A DNA stretch of 41,762 nucleotides, from contig NZ_SPQQ01000023.1 in assembly GCF_004766045.1 (NCBI RefSeq), forward strand, positions 1 through 41,762, read 5' to 3'. Source of the stretch: Desulfosporosinus fructosivorans. Its GTDB lineage: Bacteria > Bacillota > Desulfitobacteriia > Desulfitobacteriales > Desulfitobacteriaceae. Of the stretch, positions 8,188 to 16,609 are shown one piece after another (positions within the stretch are counted from its first letter, which is position 1; each line of letters opens with the position of its first letter). Under the pieces are notes generated by a model. It saw only the letters and a program-made list of their open reading frames with translations. It was not told the DNA's origin and did no database searches. The position numbers and the translations under genes are program-made.

Positions 8188-9449
8188 GATTAAGAGCTAC
8201 GTTTAAAGGAGATAAGCTATTTGATTCTTTGAGATTAAGGCTTACCTTATCAAACATTTTAATTATGACAATTCTCTTATTGCTATTTATAATAAGTACC
8301 TATTTTCTCATGGAACATCAAATCTTCAATCAATCGGAACAATTAGTGCAAAATATCGCTGTTGCCATTGAGTCCGACTCAGCGGAACAACTGGAACAAT
8401 TCAATAGAACAGAATATTTTTATATTAAGACTAAAGAATCCGGCGAAATTACGCAAACCTTTTCAACTAACCCACACTTTGGCCCAAAGGAACTAAAGGA
8501 GTTGGCTCAAGGAGTTCTAAAGAGGAAAGATAGTAAGGGAGATTCTGATTGGCACGGGCTCTCTTTTACCTTTCTCAAAGTCCCCCAAAAACAACAACCG
8601 GGTTTGCTGGTAGTATTTGTAGGTCTTAAACGAGAATTTATGGTTCTTAGGTTCTTACTGGCAGCTCTTTTTATGACCGGTATTATCTGCTTAGGATTAG
8701 CGTTTTACTCTAGCCTTTACTTAGCCGAAAAAGCATTAATACCTATAAGAAAGTCTTGGCAAAGGCAAAAGGATTTTGTAGCAGATGCCTCACATGAACT
8801 ACGTACTCCCCTGGCAGTAATCCAAACAAACCTTGAATTAGTGATGGGTAATCCGAGAGAAACCGTCGAAGAACAGGAAGAGTGGTTGAATAATATTCAA
8901 ATTGAAGCGTCTCATATGACTAGACTAGTGGAAGACTTATTGTTCTTAGCCAGAGTTGATTCTGCCCAACAGATACTTGAAAAAATTACTTTCTCTTTAG
9001 ACAGAGCTATTCACCAGGTTGTCAAACCACTTATACCTATGGCAAACAACAAAGGAATAGAGCTAAAGATAGAGGTTGAGCCAGGAGTGGACTTTTATGG
9101 GGATGAAAAAAGAATAGGCCAACTCATACTTATTCTAGTTGACAATGCCATTAAACACACCCCAATTAAGGGTGAAGTGAGATTAGTGGGGAGGGTTATC
9201 GGAAATGCTGTCGAAATTTCAGTATCTGATACCGGTGAAGGAATCGAACAACAACATTCAGATAAAATCTTTGAGCGTTTTTACCGAATTGATAAGGCCA
9301 GAGCAAAAAGTATTGAAGGTACAGGGCTTGGCCTCTCTATTGCAAATTGGATTGTTAAAAGCCATAAAGGTACTATCAAAGTCTCTAGTATTCCGGGAAA
9401 AGAAACCTCTTTTGTAGTTCGGTTGCCAAAGGAATATTGCTCAATCTAG
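8118..9449 (+). CDS. Sensor histidine kinase
   Basis: A class I histidine kinase of 443 residues if the ATG at 8118 is used; this overlaps the response regulator by 70 bases. A TTG after AAAGGAG near 8230 would give a shorter protein starting just before the first membrane helix, so the start is uncertain. Order: TM1 (about 45-65), extracytoplasmic domain of about 110 residues, TM2 (about 178-201), HisKA with the phospho-accepting His226 in DASHELRTP, then HATPase with the N box (DNAIKHTP) and G boxes (DTGEGI, GTGLGLSI). No clear HAMP domain separates TM2 from HisKA. The ligand is unknown. Confidence 0.9.
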   Translation: MFFNRNDSGCRLLFKGNKKISSLRLRATFKGDKLFDSLRLRLTLSNILIMTILLLLFIISTYFLMEHQIFNQSEQLVQNIAVAIESDSAEQLEQFNRTEYFYIKTKESGEITQTFSTNPHFGPKELKELAQGVLKRKDSKGDSDWHGLSFTFLKVPQKQQPGLLVVFVGLKREFMVLRFLLAALFMTGIICLGLAFYSSLYLAEKALIPIRKSWQRQKDFVADASHELRTPLAVIQTNLELVMGNPRETVEEQEEWLNNIQIEASHMTRLVEDLLFLARVDSAQQILEKITFSLDRAIHQVVKPLIPMANNKGIELKIEVEPGVDFYGDEKRIGQLILILVDNAIKHTPIKGEVRLVGRVIGNAVEISVSDTGEGIEQQHSDKIFERFYRIDKARAKSIEGTGLGLSIANWIVKSHKGTIKVSSIPGKETSFVVRLPKEYCSI

Positions 9450-9570
9450 ATCTTTATGGAGTTAGAAAATCGGCGATTGGAATGAGATGAATTCCTTCCG
9501 ACCTAGCGCAAATTTACTACTATTCCACAAAGTGTTCCATAATTAGTTTCAAAAGTGTGTTCCATATACC

Positions 9571-9842
9571 TATTTTTCTATTAATATTTTGTACCAGAAT
9601 CAAAAAATTAAAATCAGGGTATTGTCTCTTAAAATCATAAAAGACAATACTCATACTTTATTTTGTACGTATACCTTCAAAGCCTTGATGTTAAGGCTGA
9701 AAGCTAAGTCAATACTATTTCACTTGATGTTTTATCGCCGCCTGAGCCTGAGCTGCCACTATCATAAAGGCCCAATATCAATTTTTAATAATTATGGAAC
9801 ATTTTTATCATCTGTGCATAAATGGTTTTTTACTACTCCTTA
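9571..9842 (-). repeat. Dispersed repeat, copy C
   Basis: The left shoulder (ATTTTGTACCAGAAT) is shared with copy E. Then come the hairpin GTATTGTCT / AGACAATAC at 9619-9650, the inner AAGCC stem and the right end ATTATGGAACAT. The minus strand reads K-N-stop-YWAFMIVAAQAQAAIKHQV, again the small conserved frame with TGA at the same codon. Near 9527-9540 an inverted copy of the end sequence (AAGTGTTCCATAAT) lies outside the left shoulder, so the element may have had terminal inverted repeats. 9450-9526 and 9843-10080 hold no gene I can support. Confidence 0.8.
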
Positions 9843-10080
9843 ACAGTTATTCCCGGTGTTACGATAGTTGTCGTAGGGACTAAAGAATAGTATCACCTGA
9901 AGCCGCTCAACATCCCTTAGCCAAGCGCCCTGAACCGACGAATAAACTCGCCCCTTATCAGTTTGATGATGTAATTGTGCTATGAAAGTTTGATAGGCTT
10001 TGTTTTTTAAGAAAAATATTGCGAACGGAATGACAAAAACGTCCAAAATATTTTTATCAATAAAAATCATAAAACAACTT

Positions 10081-10839
10081 TTAATAAGCAGTCCAACCGC
10101 CATCAACAGTCAAAACTGTACCGTTAACAAATCTGGAATCATCTGAAGCCAGGAACAGAGCAGCTCCGGCTATTTCTTCCGGTTCACCTAGTCGCGGAAT
10201 CAGACTCATTCCGGTCCTACATATTGCTGCACCCCTCTGATTAACGTTGCCCATAGTTGCATTGATATTGGTTTTTATTGGCCCTGGAGCAATGGCATTG
10301 CAGCGGATGCCTTCTTTTGCATATTGGAAACCTGTATTCTTGGTGAAGCCTACTACTGCATGTTTGGAAGCAGTATAGGCAGCACCAGCTATACTGCCAC
10401 GAAGGCCCCCTACTGAAGCTATATTGATAATTACCCCAGCGCCTTTAGTCAAAAATATCGACAACACTTTTCTGGTAGCCCTCATCACTGAAGTAGTATT
10501 AACTGCAAATACCCTATCCCATAGTTCATCTGTAACATCCGCAGCCGCAGCCATATTGTCCATTATGCCGGCATTGTTGACTAGAATATCAACTGTGCCA
10601 TAAGTTTTAACGGTAGTATCAATTAGGTTTTGTATGTCTTCTTCTTTGGTTACATTGGTTAATACTGCCATAGCAGATCCACCATTTACCTCAATCTCAG
10701 CTACAGTTGCTTTTGCACCTTCCAAGTTAATGTCAGATACTACCACCTTTGCTCCTTCCTGAGCATATAGAATGGCAATGGACTTTCCCATTCCTGAAGC
10801 AGCTCCTGTTACTATTGCAACTTTTTCCTTAAGTTTCAT
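10081..10839 (-). CDS. Short-chain dehydrogenase/reductase (FabG-like)
   Basis: A 252-residue classical SDR. It has the cofactor loop TGAASGMGKS, an Asp after the second strand (VVSDINLEG) suggesting NAD(H) preference, NNAG, the catalytic Ser in NIASVGG and the YxxxK pair (YTASKHAVVGF). The family's AIAPGPIKT and a terminal NGTVLTVDGGW also fit. Members oxidise alcohols or reduce ketones; the substrate is not evident. It is the last of three oxidoreductase genes on the same strand (MDR, SDR, SDR), which suggests a small pathway working on one hydroxyl/keto compound. Confidence 0.9.
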   Translation of the reverse strand: MKLKEKVAIVTGAASGMGKSIAILYAQEGAKVVVSDINLEGAKATVAEIEVNGGSAMAVLTNVTKEEDIQNLIDTTVKTYGTVDILVNNAGIMDNMAAAADVTDELWDRVFAVNTTSVMRATRKVLSIFLTKGAGVIINIASVGGLRGSIAGAAYTASKHAVVGFTKNTGFQYAKEGIRCNAIAPGPIKTNINATMGNVNQRGAAICRTGMSLIPRLGEPEEIAGAALFLASDDSRFVNGTVLTVDGGWTAY

Positions 10840-10909
10840 TATTATTTCTCCTTTAATACTTATATAAGATTTGTTTACGCTTTACTTGTTTACTTTTCTT
10901 TCTTGAGAG

Positions 10910-11728
10910 TTACTTTTTCATTGATTTCATACCAGATACTAATCCTCCATCACAAAGTATGTCCGTACCTGTTAAAAATCCATTTCTTTTATCAATACAA
11001 GAAGTCAACAGATATGCAACTTCTTCGGCATAGCCAAATCGCTTAATTGCACAACATTTTGTAAATTTATCTCCTTCTTCAGATTCTAATTTTCCCATCG
11101 GTGTTTCAATATTTCCTGGAGATACTGATACTACACGGATTCCTTTGTCTCCATATAACGCTGCGCATTTCTTTGCATACCAGATTACGAAATTTTTAGA
11201 TATGGGATAGGCCATACTGGAATGCATATGTTCTGGAAAATGCTTTACTGCGTCTACCATCTTTTTTATAAATTGCTCTTTATCTGTAAAACTTAATTCA
11301 TAATTCGATACAGGTAAAGCCTCATCTGGCAACATGTATGCCGAAGTAGATGCAACATCCAGAATACAGGTTCCTTTTCCCATTTTAGCACTAAAAACCT
11401 CATTCACATTAATAGTTCCAAGTGCATTAACTTCCATAATTTTTTGTGCCTCACCCATATGCGGTGATAACCCTGCTGAATGAATGACAGCATCAATTTT
11501 TCCAACTTCAGCCGCACGCTCAGCCAATCTGGTAACCGATTCAAAATCTGAAACATCACAAGCAAAAGCTTCTGCCTCAATTCCTTCTGCTTTTAACTCA
11601 TCAATTGCTGATTGTAATTTTTCAACATTTCTTCCTGAAATAATTATATAATGATCTTTTCCCGCCAGTTTAGCAGCTGCAAATCCCATTCCACTTCCGC
11701 CACCAGTGATTACACATACATTTTTCAT
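10910..11728 (-). CDS. Short-chain dehydrogenase/reductase
   Basis: A 272-residue SDR with the cofactor loop TGGGSGMG, then ISGRNVEKL (Arg after the second strand, consistent with NADPH use), HSAG in place of NNAG, a catalytic Ser in DVASTSAYM and YPISKN. An insertion of about 40 residues between the Ser and the Tyr (around SNYELSFTDKEQFIKKMVDA) makes it longer than FabG. It resembles the divergent SDRs annotated as hydroxysteroid dehydrogenases (weak inference). It sits 70 bases upstream of the other SDR and 81 bases downstream of the MDR gene, probably in one transcript. Confidence 0.87.
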   Translation of the reverse strand: MKNVCVITGGGSGMGFAAAKLAGKDHYIIISGRNVEKLQSAIDELKAEGIEAEAFACDVSDFESVTRLAERAAEVGKIDAVIHSAGLSPHMGEAQKIMEVNALGTINVNEVFSAKMGKGTCILDVASTSAYMLPDEALPVSNYELSFTDKEQFIKKMVDAVKHFPEHMHSSMAYPISKNFVIWYAKKCAALYGDKGIRVVSVSPGNIETPMGKLESEEGDKFTKCCAIKRFGYAEEVAYLLTSCIDKRNGFLTGTDILCDGGLVSGMKSMKK

Positions 11729-11809
11729 AATATTTACCCCTCACTTTATCTATAATGTTTAATCATGCACGTTACTTGATACTTAAAGAATAATAAGGTC
11801 ATAGTCAAT

Positions 11810-12817
11810 TCAATACTTGATTTCAACTTTAAATGCTTCTTCTGTTTTGCTTGCTGTTTCTATCGCTTCCACAATATCTTTCAGATTGAATTCATGGGTA
11901 ACAAGAGACTCCAAGTTAAATTTCCCGCTTTCCATAATTTCAAACACAGTTGCAACATCTTGAGGATGGTAGCCGCCTGATCCCAATATCTGAGCATCTT
12001 TATAAGTTATCAGTGTAAAGTCAATCGGTACTGGTTTATGATGAACGCCTACTACCACCAGCTTATTACCATACTTTGCCATGTTTTGCCATTGTTCAAT
12101 GACGACACTTGCGCCAACAGCATCAATGTAAATATCTACATCTGCACATGACGAAGGGTATCCAGGAACTTCTCCGAAAACAGTCTTTGCTTTCGTTATG
12201 ATGTCCTCCTTTGCACTGTTACAAACTTCAAAACCAAGATTCTTTACTTTATCCAAGCGGAAATCAGACAGATCTGCAATCATTACTTTCTCAACGCCAT
12301 AATGTTTCAGGGCAATGGCGGCAGCTACTCCGATTGCTCCAGCACCAAACACAATAGCCTTTTGACCAGGCTGTGGATTTGCTTTTCTCGCAGCACAGGT
12401 TCCCACTGTAAATGGTTCAATGAGTGCCGCAACTTTGGAAGAAATCTTGTCGTTCACAAGATATACGGATTTTCCTAGTTCGCAATTAGGTATTTGAACA
12501 TATTCAGAGAATCCGCCTACAGTTGCTGCTCTTGATCTATCATTTTTGGCTTCTAAAGGATAAGGATAGACTCTTTGTCCAATTTCAATCCCCTTGACAT
12601 TTTGTCCAACTTCGACAACTTCGGAAACCATTTCGTGGCCAAATTCAAAGCCTTTAAAAATGCGAACAGAATCACCTCCGTGATAATAAGCGCTAATATC
12701 CGAGCCGCAAATGCTCGCATACAGATTTCTAACGATTATGTCATTTTCTCCACATACCGGCATTGCAAGTTCATTAATAGTTACGTCTTTAATACCGTTA
12801 TAAATAGCTGCTTTCAT
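11810..12817 (-). CDS. Zinc-type medium-chain alcohol/polyol dehydrogenase
   Basis: A 335-residue MDR enzyme. Catalytic-zinc residues are visible: Cys in ASICGSDISAY and His-Glu in FEFGHEMVSEV. The cofactor fold shows VFGAGAIGVAAA followed by an acidic residue (MIADLSD), so NAD(H) is likely. Unlike most members, the structural-zinc loop is absent: the stretch after GQRV (YPYPLEAKNDRSRAATVGGF) has no cysteines where four are usual. It resembles threonine, sorbitol or galactitol-phosphate dehydrogenases, but the substrate is unknown. It is first in a row of three oxidoreductase genes. Its 5' end is duplicated at 14162-14214. Confidence 0.87.
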   Translation of the reverse strand: MKAAIYNGIKDVTINELAMPVCGENDIIVRNLYASICGSDISAYYHGGDSVRIFKGFEFGHEMVSEVVEVGQNVKGIEIGQRVYPYPLEAKNDRSRAATVGGFSEYVQIPNCELGKSVYLVNDKISSKVAALIEPFTVGTCAARKANPQPGQKAIVFGAGAIGVAAAIALKHYGVEKVMIADLSDFRLDKVKNLGFEVCNSAKEDIITKAKTVFGEVPGYPSSCADVDIYIDAVGASVVIEQWQNMAKYGNKLVVVGVHHKPVPIDFTLITYKDAQILGSGGYHPQDVATVFEIMESGKFNLESLVTHEFNLKDIVEAIETASKTEEAFKVEIKY

Positions 12818-13064
12818 TATAAAACACCTTCCTTATATCTTTTTTGCCTGAATTACTTTTGTGTAATTCATTTGACATCATGATATAAAATAGGTGTTTG
12901 TAAAATGTTAAACTATTGTTAAAGAAATATTAATCTAATAGGATTGTTTAACATTATTTTGACAACTTAGATTTATAATAGAATAAATTCCAAAAATCAA
13001 TAGAGTTTTCTAAAGTCATAAACTACTAAGAAGCAAAGTTATGATTAATATTCTCGTTGTCAAA
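12772..13064. repeat. Direct repeat, left copy (dehydrogenase start to response-regulator start)
   Basis: This segment holds the first codons of the dehydrogenase gene, its upstream region, and then the leader and first codons of a response regulator (ATG at 13041: INILVV, then a stop). The same order occurs at 14162-14613. The left copy lacks about 130 bases present in the right copy, between AATATTAAT and CTAATAGGATTG. The two copies bracket the esterase gene. Sequence between 13065 and 13182 shows only the leader of the esterase. Confidence 0.75.
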
Positions 13065-13182
13065 TAGGTATAATATTCCTAAGAGCTATGTCGGATTGGT
13101 AGGATAATGTGACATATAAATTATTTAGTTAACAACCCGATAAATCGGAATTTATCCTGTGAAAAAGGAAGGATATACAATC

Positions 13183-14064
13183 ATGCGTAAAGAAAGTTCA
13201 AGAGAAAAAATAATTAATAAAGTGAAAAAGTCCCGGGATTTCACCAATTTCCTGATGAAAATATTTGGCCCCAAATCCACCCACGCAGGAAAAGAAGTTA
13301 TTCTTGAGACCGAAGTGGGCCCGGTGCGTACTTTGTGGTACGGATTCGAGGACAAAACAGTAAAACCAATCTTTTTCGATTTGCATGGTGGCGGTTTTAT
13401 TTTGATGGATGCAGACAGTGATGAGCCTATGAACTTGATTTATCTGAAGAAGGTTGGATGCAAAATAATTTCTATAGATTATGGCAAAGCACCGGAAAAT
13501 CCGTTCCCCATAGCAGTGAACCAGACTTATGCTGTGGTCAAACACGTACACCAGAATGCCGAAAAATATGGTATAGACCCCGACCACATGGCAATTGGCG
13601 GCTACAGTGCTGGCGGTAATCTGTCAACAGTTACCTGCCTGCAGGCTACACGTAAAAAGGAATTCTCTTTTGTATGTCAGGCGTTGAATTATCCGCCACT
13701 AGATTTATCTACAAGTCCTTATGACAAGCCATGTCCAAATGGTGCAATCAAGCCAAAACAGGCCAGCATATATGACGCTTGTTATATAGAACAGAAGGAT
13801 GCGAAAAATCCATTGGTTTCCCCCATATATGCATCTAATGAAGAGCTGGCTGGCATGCCTGATGCGCTTATGATTCTGGCAGGGCGTGATTCTCTTCACG
13901 ATGAGGGTGTGCGGTATGCTCATTTGTTGGAGCAAGCTGGTGTCTCTGTAGAATTGCATGATTATGACAATGAACGGCACGGGTTCCATTTCTACCGTTC
14001 CAAAAAAATTGATAAAGCATGTAATCGAATGGCAGACTTTTTGAAAAAGCATTTATTTGCCTGA
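13183..14064 (+). CDS. HSL-family alpha/beta hydrolase (Aes-like esterase)
   Basis: Start ATG at 13183, preceded by AAGGAAGG at 9 bases; an in-frame GTG at 13159 has no such site. The 293-residue product has the oxyanion motif HGGGFI, the nucleophile elbow GYSAGGN, an Asp in LAGRDSLHDEG and the catalytic His in NERHGFHF, the full triad of hormone-sensitive-lipase-type esterases. It has no signal peptide, so it acts in the cytoplasm on short-chain or aryl esters. It lies between two direct repeats and is divergent from the dehydrogenase cluster, with which it may cooperate (inference). The position suggests it was inserted into a duplicated region. Confidence 0.88.
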   Translation: MRKESSREKIINKVKKSRDFTNFLMKIFGPKSTHAGKEVILETEVGPVRTLWYGFEDKTVKPIFFDLHGGGFILMDADSDEPMNLIYLKKVGCKIISIDYGKAPENPFPIAVNQTYAVVKHVHQNAEKYGIDPDHMAIGGYSAGGNLSTVTCLQATRKKEFSFVCQALNYPPLDLSTSPYDKPCPNGAIKPKQASIYDACYIEQKDAKNPLVSPIYASNEELAGMPDALMILAGRDSLHDEGVRYAHLLEQAGVSVELHDYDNERHGFHFYRSKKIDKACNRMADFLKKHLFA

Positions 14065-14161
14065 TTGCATATTATCTTTCATACGTATATCAATCACCGT
14101 ACTCCGTATTCCTTCTTCTCTATATAAAAATGCCTGACCTTAACGTATATTTTCCATTTTT

Positions 14162-14613
14162 GCAAGTTCATTAATAGTTACGTTTTTAATGCCTTTATAA
14201 ATAGCTGCTTTCATTATAAACCTTCCTTATATCTTTTTTTGGCTAAATTACTTTTGTGTAATTGACATTACGATATAAAATAGATGTTTGTGAAATGTAA
14301 ACTATTGTTAAAGAAATATTAATATGAAGAAAATAGAATCTGTTAGATTTATGTTAGAATTGGCTGCTATCGTGTATTAAGAATGAGATGAGATGCAGGA
14401 ATATGAATCATAAAATTTTAATTGTGGATGATGAATGCGATTATTTGGATATGTTGAATCTTGCTAATTCTAATCTGATAGGATTGTTAACATTATTTTA
14501 ACAACTCAGATCTATAATAGAATAAGATTTCTAAAATCAATAGAGTTTTTCAAAGTGATAAACTAATTAAAGGAGCAAAGTTATGATTAATATTCTCGTT
14601 GTCGAAGATGACT
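14162..14613. repeat. Direct repeat, right copy
   Basis: The minus strand at 14162-14214 repeats the start of the dehydrogenase (MKAAIYKGIKNVTINELA, then a stop a few codons on). The shared upstream region follows and, after a 130-base block unique to this copy, the leader and start of the functional response regulator at 14583. Small differences from the left copy are spread throughout, so the duplication is not recent. Confidence 0.75.
14403..14501 (+). pseudogene. N-terminal fragment of a response regulator
   Basis: A 32-codon frame beginning MNHKILIVDDECDYLDMLNL, the first strand and acidic pair of a receiver domain, preceded by an AGGA site. After about 19 receiver-like residues it runs into unrelated sequence and stops. 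It sits just before the intact regulator at 14583, inside the block absent from the left repeat copy. It is either a remnant of a second regulator or a short leader peptide. Confidence 0.55.
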
Positions 14614-15254
14614 TAAAATTGAATCACATCATATGTGCCTATCTGAACGATAATGGCTATCATGCAATCGGGTGTAAAACTGCTATGGAGGCATTTGACA
14701 AAATGATGAACAATATGATAGATCTTATCACTTCGGATATTATGATGCCTCAGATGGACGGATTTGAATTTGCATCTTTGGTAAGAGATCAGGATAAAAC
14801 CATACCGATTTTGTTCATTACTGCCCGTGATGATATATCTGCCAAGCAAAAGGGGTTCCGGATTGGCATTGACGATTATATGGTTAAGCCAATTGATATG
14901 GATGAACTGGTACTACGGGTAGGTGCTTTGCTACGCAGAGCCAACATTGCCAATGAAAAGAAGCTGATTATTGGCAGTCTACTGATGAATGCAGATGAAA
15001 TGACGACATATATAGATGAGGAAGAGATTCGGCTTACTGTTAAGGAATTCAATATCCTTTTCAAACTTTTGTCTTATCCCAAACGGACATTTACTCGTAA
15101 TCAGCTGATGGATGAGTTCTGGGTAATGGACAGCGAAAGCAATCCCCGCACGGTGGACGTTTATATCACCAAGCTGCGGGATAAATTTTCATGTTGCAAG
15201 GACTTTGAAATAGTTACTGTTCATGGACTTGGGTATAAGGCAGTGCTGAAATGA
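14583..15254 (+). CDS. OmpR-family response regulator
   Basis: A 223-residue regulator with the receiver acidic pair in VVEDD, phospho-acceptor Asp52 in ITSDIMMPQMDGFE, Thr in LFITARDD and Lys in YMVKPID, then an OmpR-type winged helix ending VTVHGLGYKAVLK. AAAGGAG lies 7 bases before the ATG. It overlaps the downstream kinase by 4 bases (ATGA), so the two are translationally coupled. Target genes are unknown; the adjacent esterase/dehydrogenase genes are candidates because the regulator's own leader has been duplicated next to them. Confidence 0.92.
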   Translation: MINILVVEDDLKLNHIICAYLNDNGYHAIGCKTAMEAFDKMMNNMIDLITSDIMMPQMDGFEFASLVRDQDKTIPILFITARDDISAKQKGFRIGIDDYMVKPIDMDELVLRVGALLRRANIANEKKLIIGSLLMNADEMTTYIDEEEIRLTVKEFNILFKLLSYPKRTFTRNQLMDEFWVMDSESNPRTVDVYITKLRDKFSCCKDFEIVTVHGLGYKAVLK

Positions 15255-16300
15255 GGCGAAAAAAAGAAGATAAACGAATCGATACGAGTTTTATATCCTT
15301 TAAAGACTTCGCAGGCATACTCCTGGTGCTCATCATCTTCATCGTAGGCGGTCTCTTGATTTACCTTGCCACTGTAAAAGAAGATTTCTGGACTACCTAC
15401 TCCATATTTGGCTATTTAATTTTGATGGCCCTGATTTTAACTGTGATCACTGGCATCATGCGCCACTACTCTTTCAGCCGCCCCATGCGGCGGCTCAGTG
15501 AAGCTGCAAGGAAGATCGCAGAAGGTGATTTTTCGGTTCGTGTTGCCCCATTGCGTAAGGACGGAAAAAAAGACTACATTGAAGTGATGTTCAATGACTT
15601 TAATAAAATGGCAGAGGAGCTTGCCAGCATCGAAACCTTGAAAAGTGATTACATTGCCAATGTCTCTCATGAGATCAAGACGCCCCTTTCTGTCATCCAG
15701 AGCTACGCTATGGCGCTGCAGCACGAAACTCTATCACCGGAGGAGCGCAGGGAATATGCCAAAACCGTCGTGACTGCAGCGCAGAAGCTGTCTGCGCTGG
15801 TCACCAATATCCTGAAGCTGAACAAGCTGGAAAATCAGGCGATCATGCCGGGATCTGCACCCTATGACCTAAGTGAGCAGCTGCGTTGCTGTGCCCTTGC
15901 TTTTGAGGATTTATGGGAAAGTAAAGGCATCACATTTACAGCCGATTTAGATGAGACAATCGTAAGCTATGACGAAAGTATGCTGGAGCTTGTGTGGAAC
16001 AATCTGCTTTCCAACGCCATCAAATTTACCAATCCGGGCGGTTCCATCGCATTGACACTGAAAATCGAAAATGGCTTAGCTGTGGTTTCGGTGAAGGACA
16101 GTGGCTGCGGTATGGATGAAGCCGTAAGAAAACATGTTTTTGATAAGTTCTATCAGGGAGACACCTCACATTCACAGGAAGGAAACGGGTTGGGGCTTGC
16201 CCTTGTTAAGAAAGTCATTGAAATTATCGGCGGCGGGATAACTGTAGACAGCAAAATAGGATATGGAACAACTTTCACTGTTTGCTTGAAAATTGCATAA
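15251..16300 (+). CDS. Sensor histidine kinase with minimal extracellular loop
   Basis: A 349-residue kinase: TM1 (about 21-41), an outside loop of only about 10 residues, TM2 (about 51-70), HAMP (about 71-125), HisKA with His140 in NVSHEIKTP, and HATPase with N box (NNLLSNAIKFTN) and G boxes (DSGCGM, GNGLGLAL). The very short loop is typical of intramembrane-sensing kinases that respond to cell-envelope stress or to a membrane partner. It is coupled to the regulator at 14583. The coding region is visibly more GC-rich than the AT-rich DNA upstream of the regulator. Confidence 0.92.
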   Translation: MRRKKEDKRIDTSFISFKDFAGILLVLIIFIVGGLLIYLATVKEDFWTTYSIFGYLILMALILTVITGIMRHYSFSRPMRRLSEAARKIAEGDFSVRVAPLRKDGKKDYIEVMFNDFNKMAEELASIETLKSDYIANVSHEIKTPLSVIQSYAMALQHETLSPEERREYAKTVVTAAQKLSALVTNILKLNKLENQAIMPGSAPYDLSEQLRCCALAFEDLWESKGITFTADLDETIVSYDESMLELVWNNLLSNAIKFTNPGGSIALTLKIENGLAVVSVKDSGCGMDEAVRKHVFDKFYQGDTSHSQEGNGLGLALVKKVIEIIGGGITVDSKIGYGTTFTVCLKIA

Positions 16301-16378
16301 ATCTGTAATGGAATAAAGAAAACTTGGCTGGCGCCAAGCCTCAGCGAAGCCGGCCGCCTTAGTTGCACTTATGCTTCC

Positions 16379-16455
16379 AGAAAGTATCCAACTGAAGGTT
16401 ATACTTTCTGACTAGTAGAACAAATGGCGTGCCACCGGCACGCCATTTGTTCTAC
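16379..16455. terminator. Two adjacent hairpins, the second with a perfect 19-bp stem
   Basis: First hairpin AGAAAGTAT / ATACTTTCT (16379-16409). Second: GTAGAACAAATGGCGTGCC pairs perfectly with its complement around a 3-base loop (16415-16455). They lie between the convergent kinase and M56-peptidase genes, so a bidirectional terminator is likely although T-runs are weak. The rest of 16301-16609 holds nothing recognisable. Confidence 0.6.
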
Positions 16456-16609
16456 ATAATTGTCCTGGTTCAAAACGCTTTGCTTTTGCCAATCCCAATC
16501 CAAACTGCTATTAGCCGCCCACCAGTGTATGAAGGAGGATTTCGAATCCGTCGATACACTTCGAATAAATTGCTAGACATAATTTACATAATGATTCTTC
16601 ATCGTCTCT

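Noticed and set aside
9840..10106. An 88-codon minus-strand frame ending downstream of the first SDR, with a Q-x-GRVYSSVQGA stretch like MFS exporters
   Set aside because: It overlaps the SDR 3' end, has no ribosome binding site and the similarity is limited to about 25 residues; at best a remnant.
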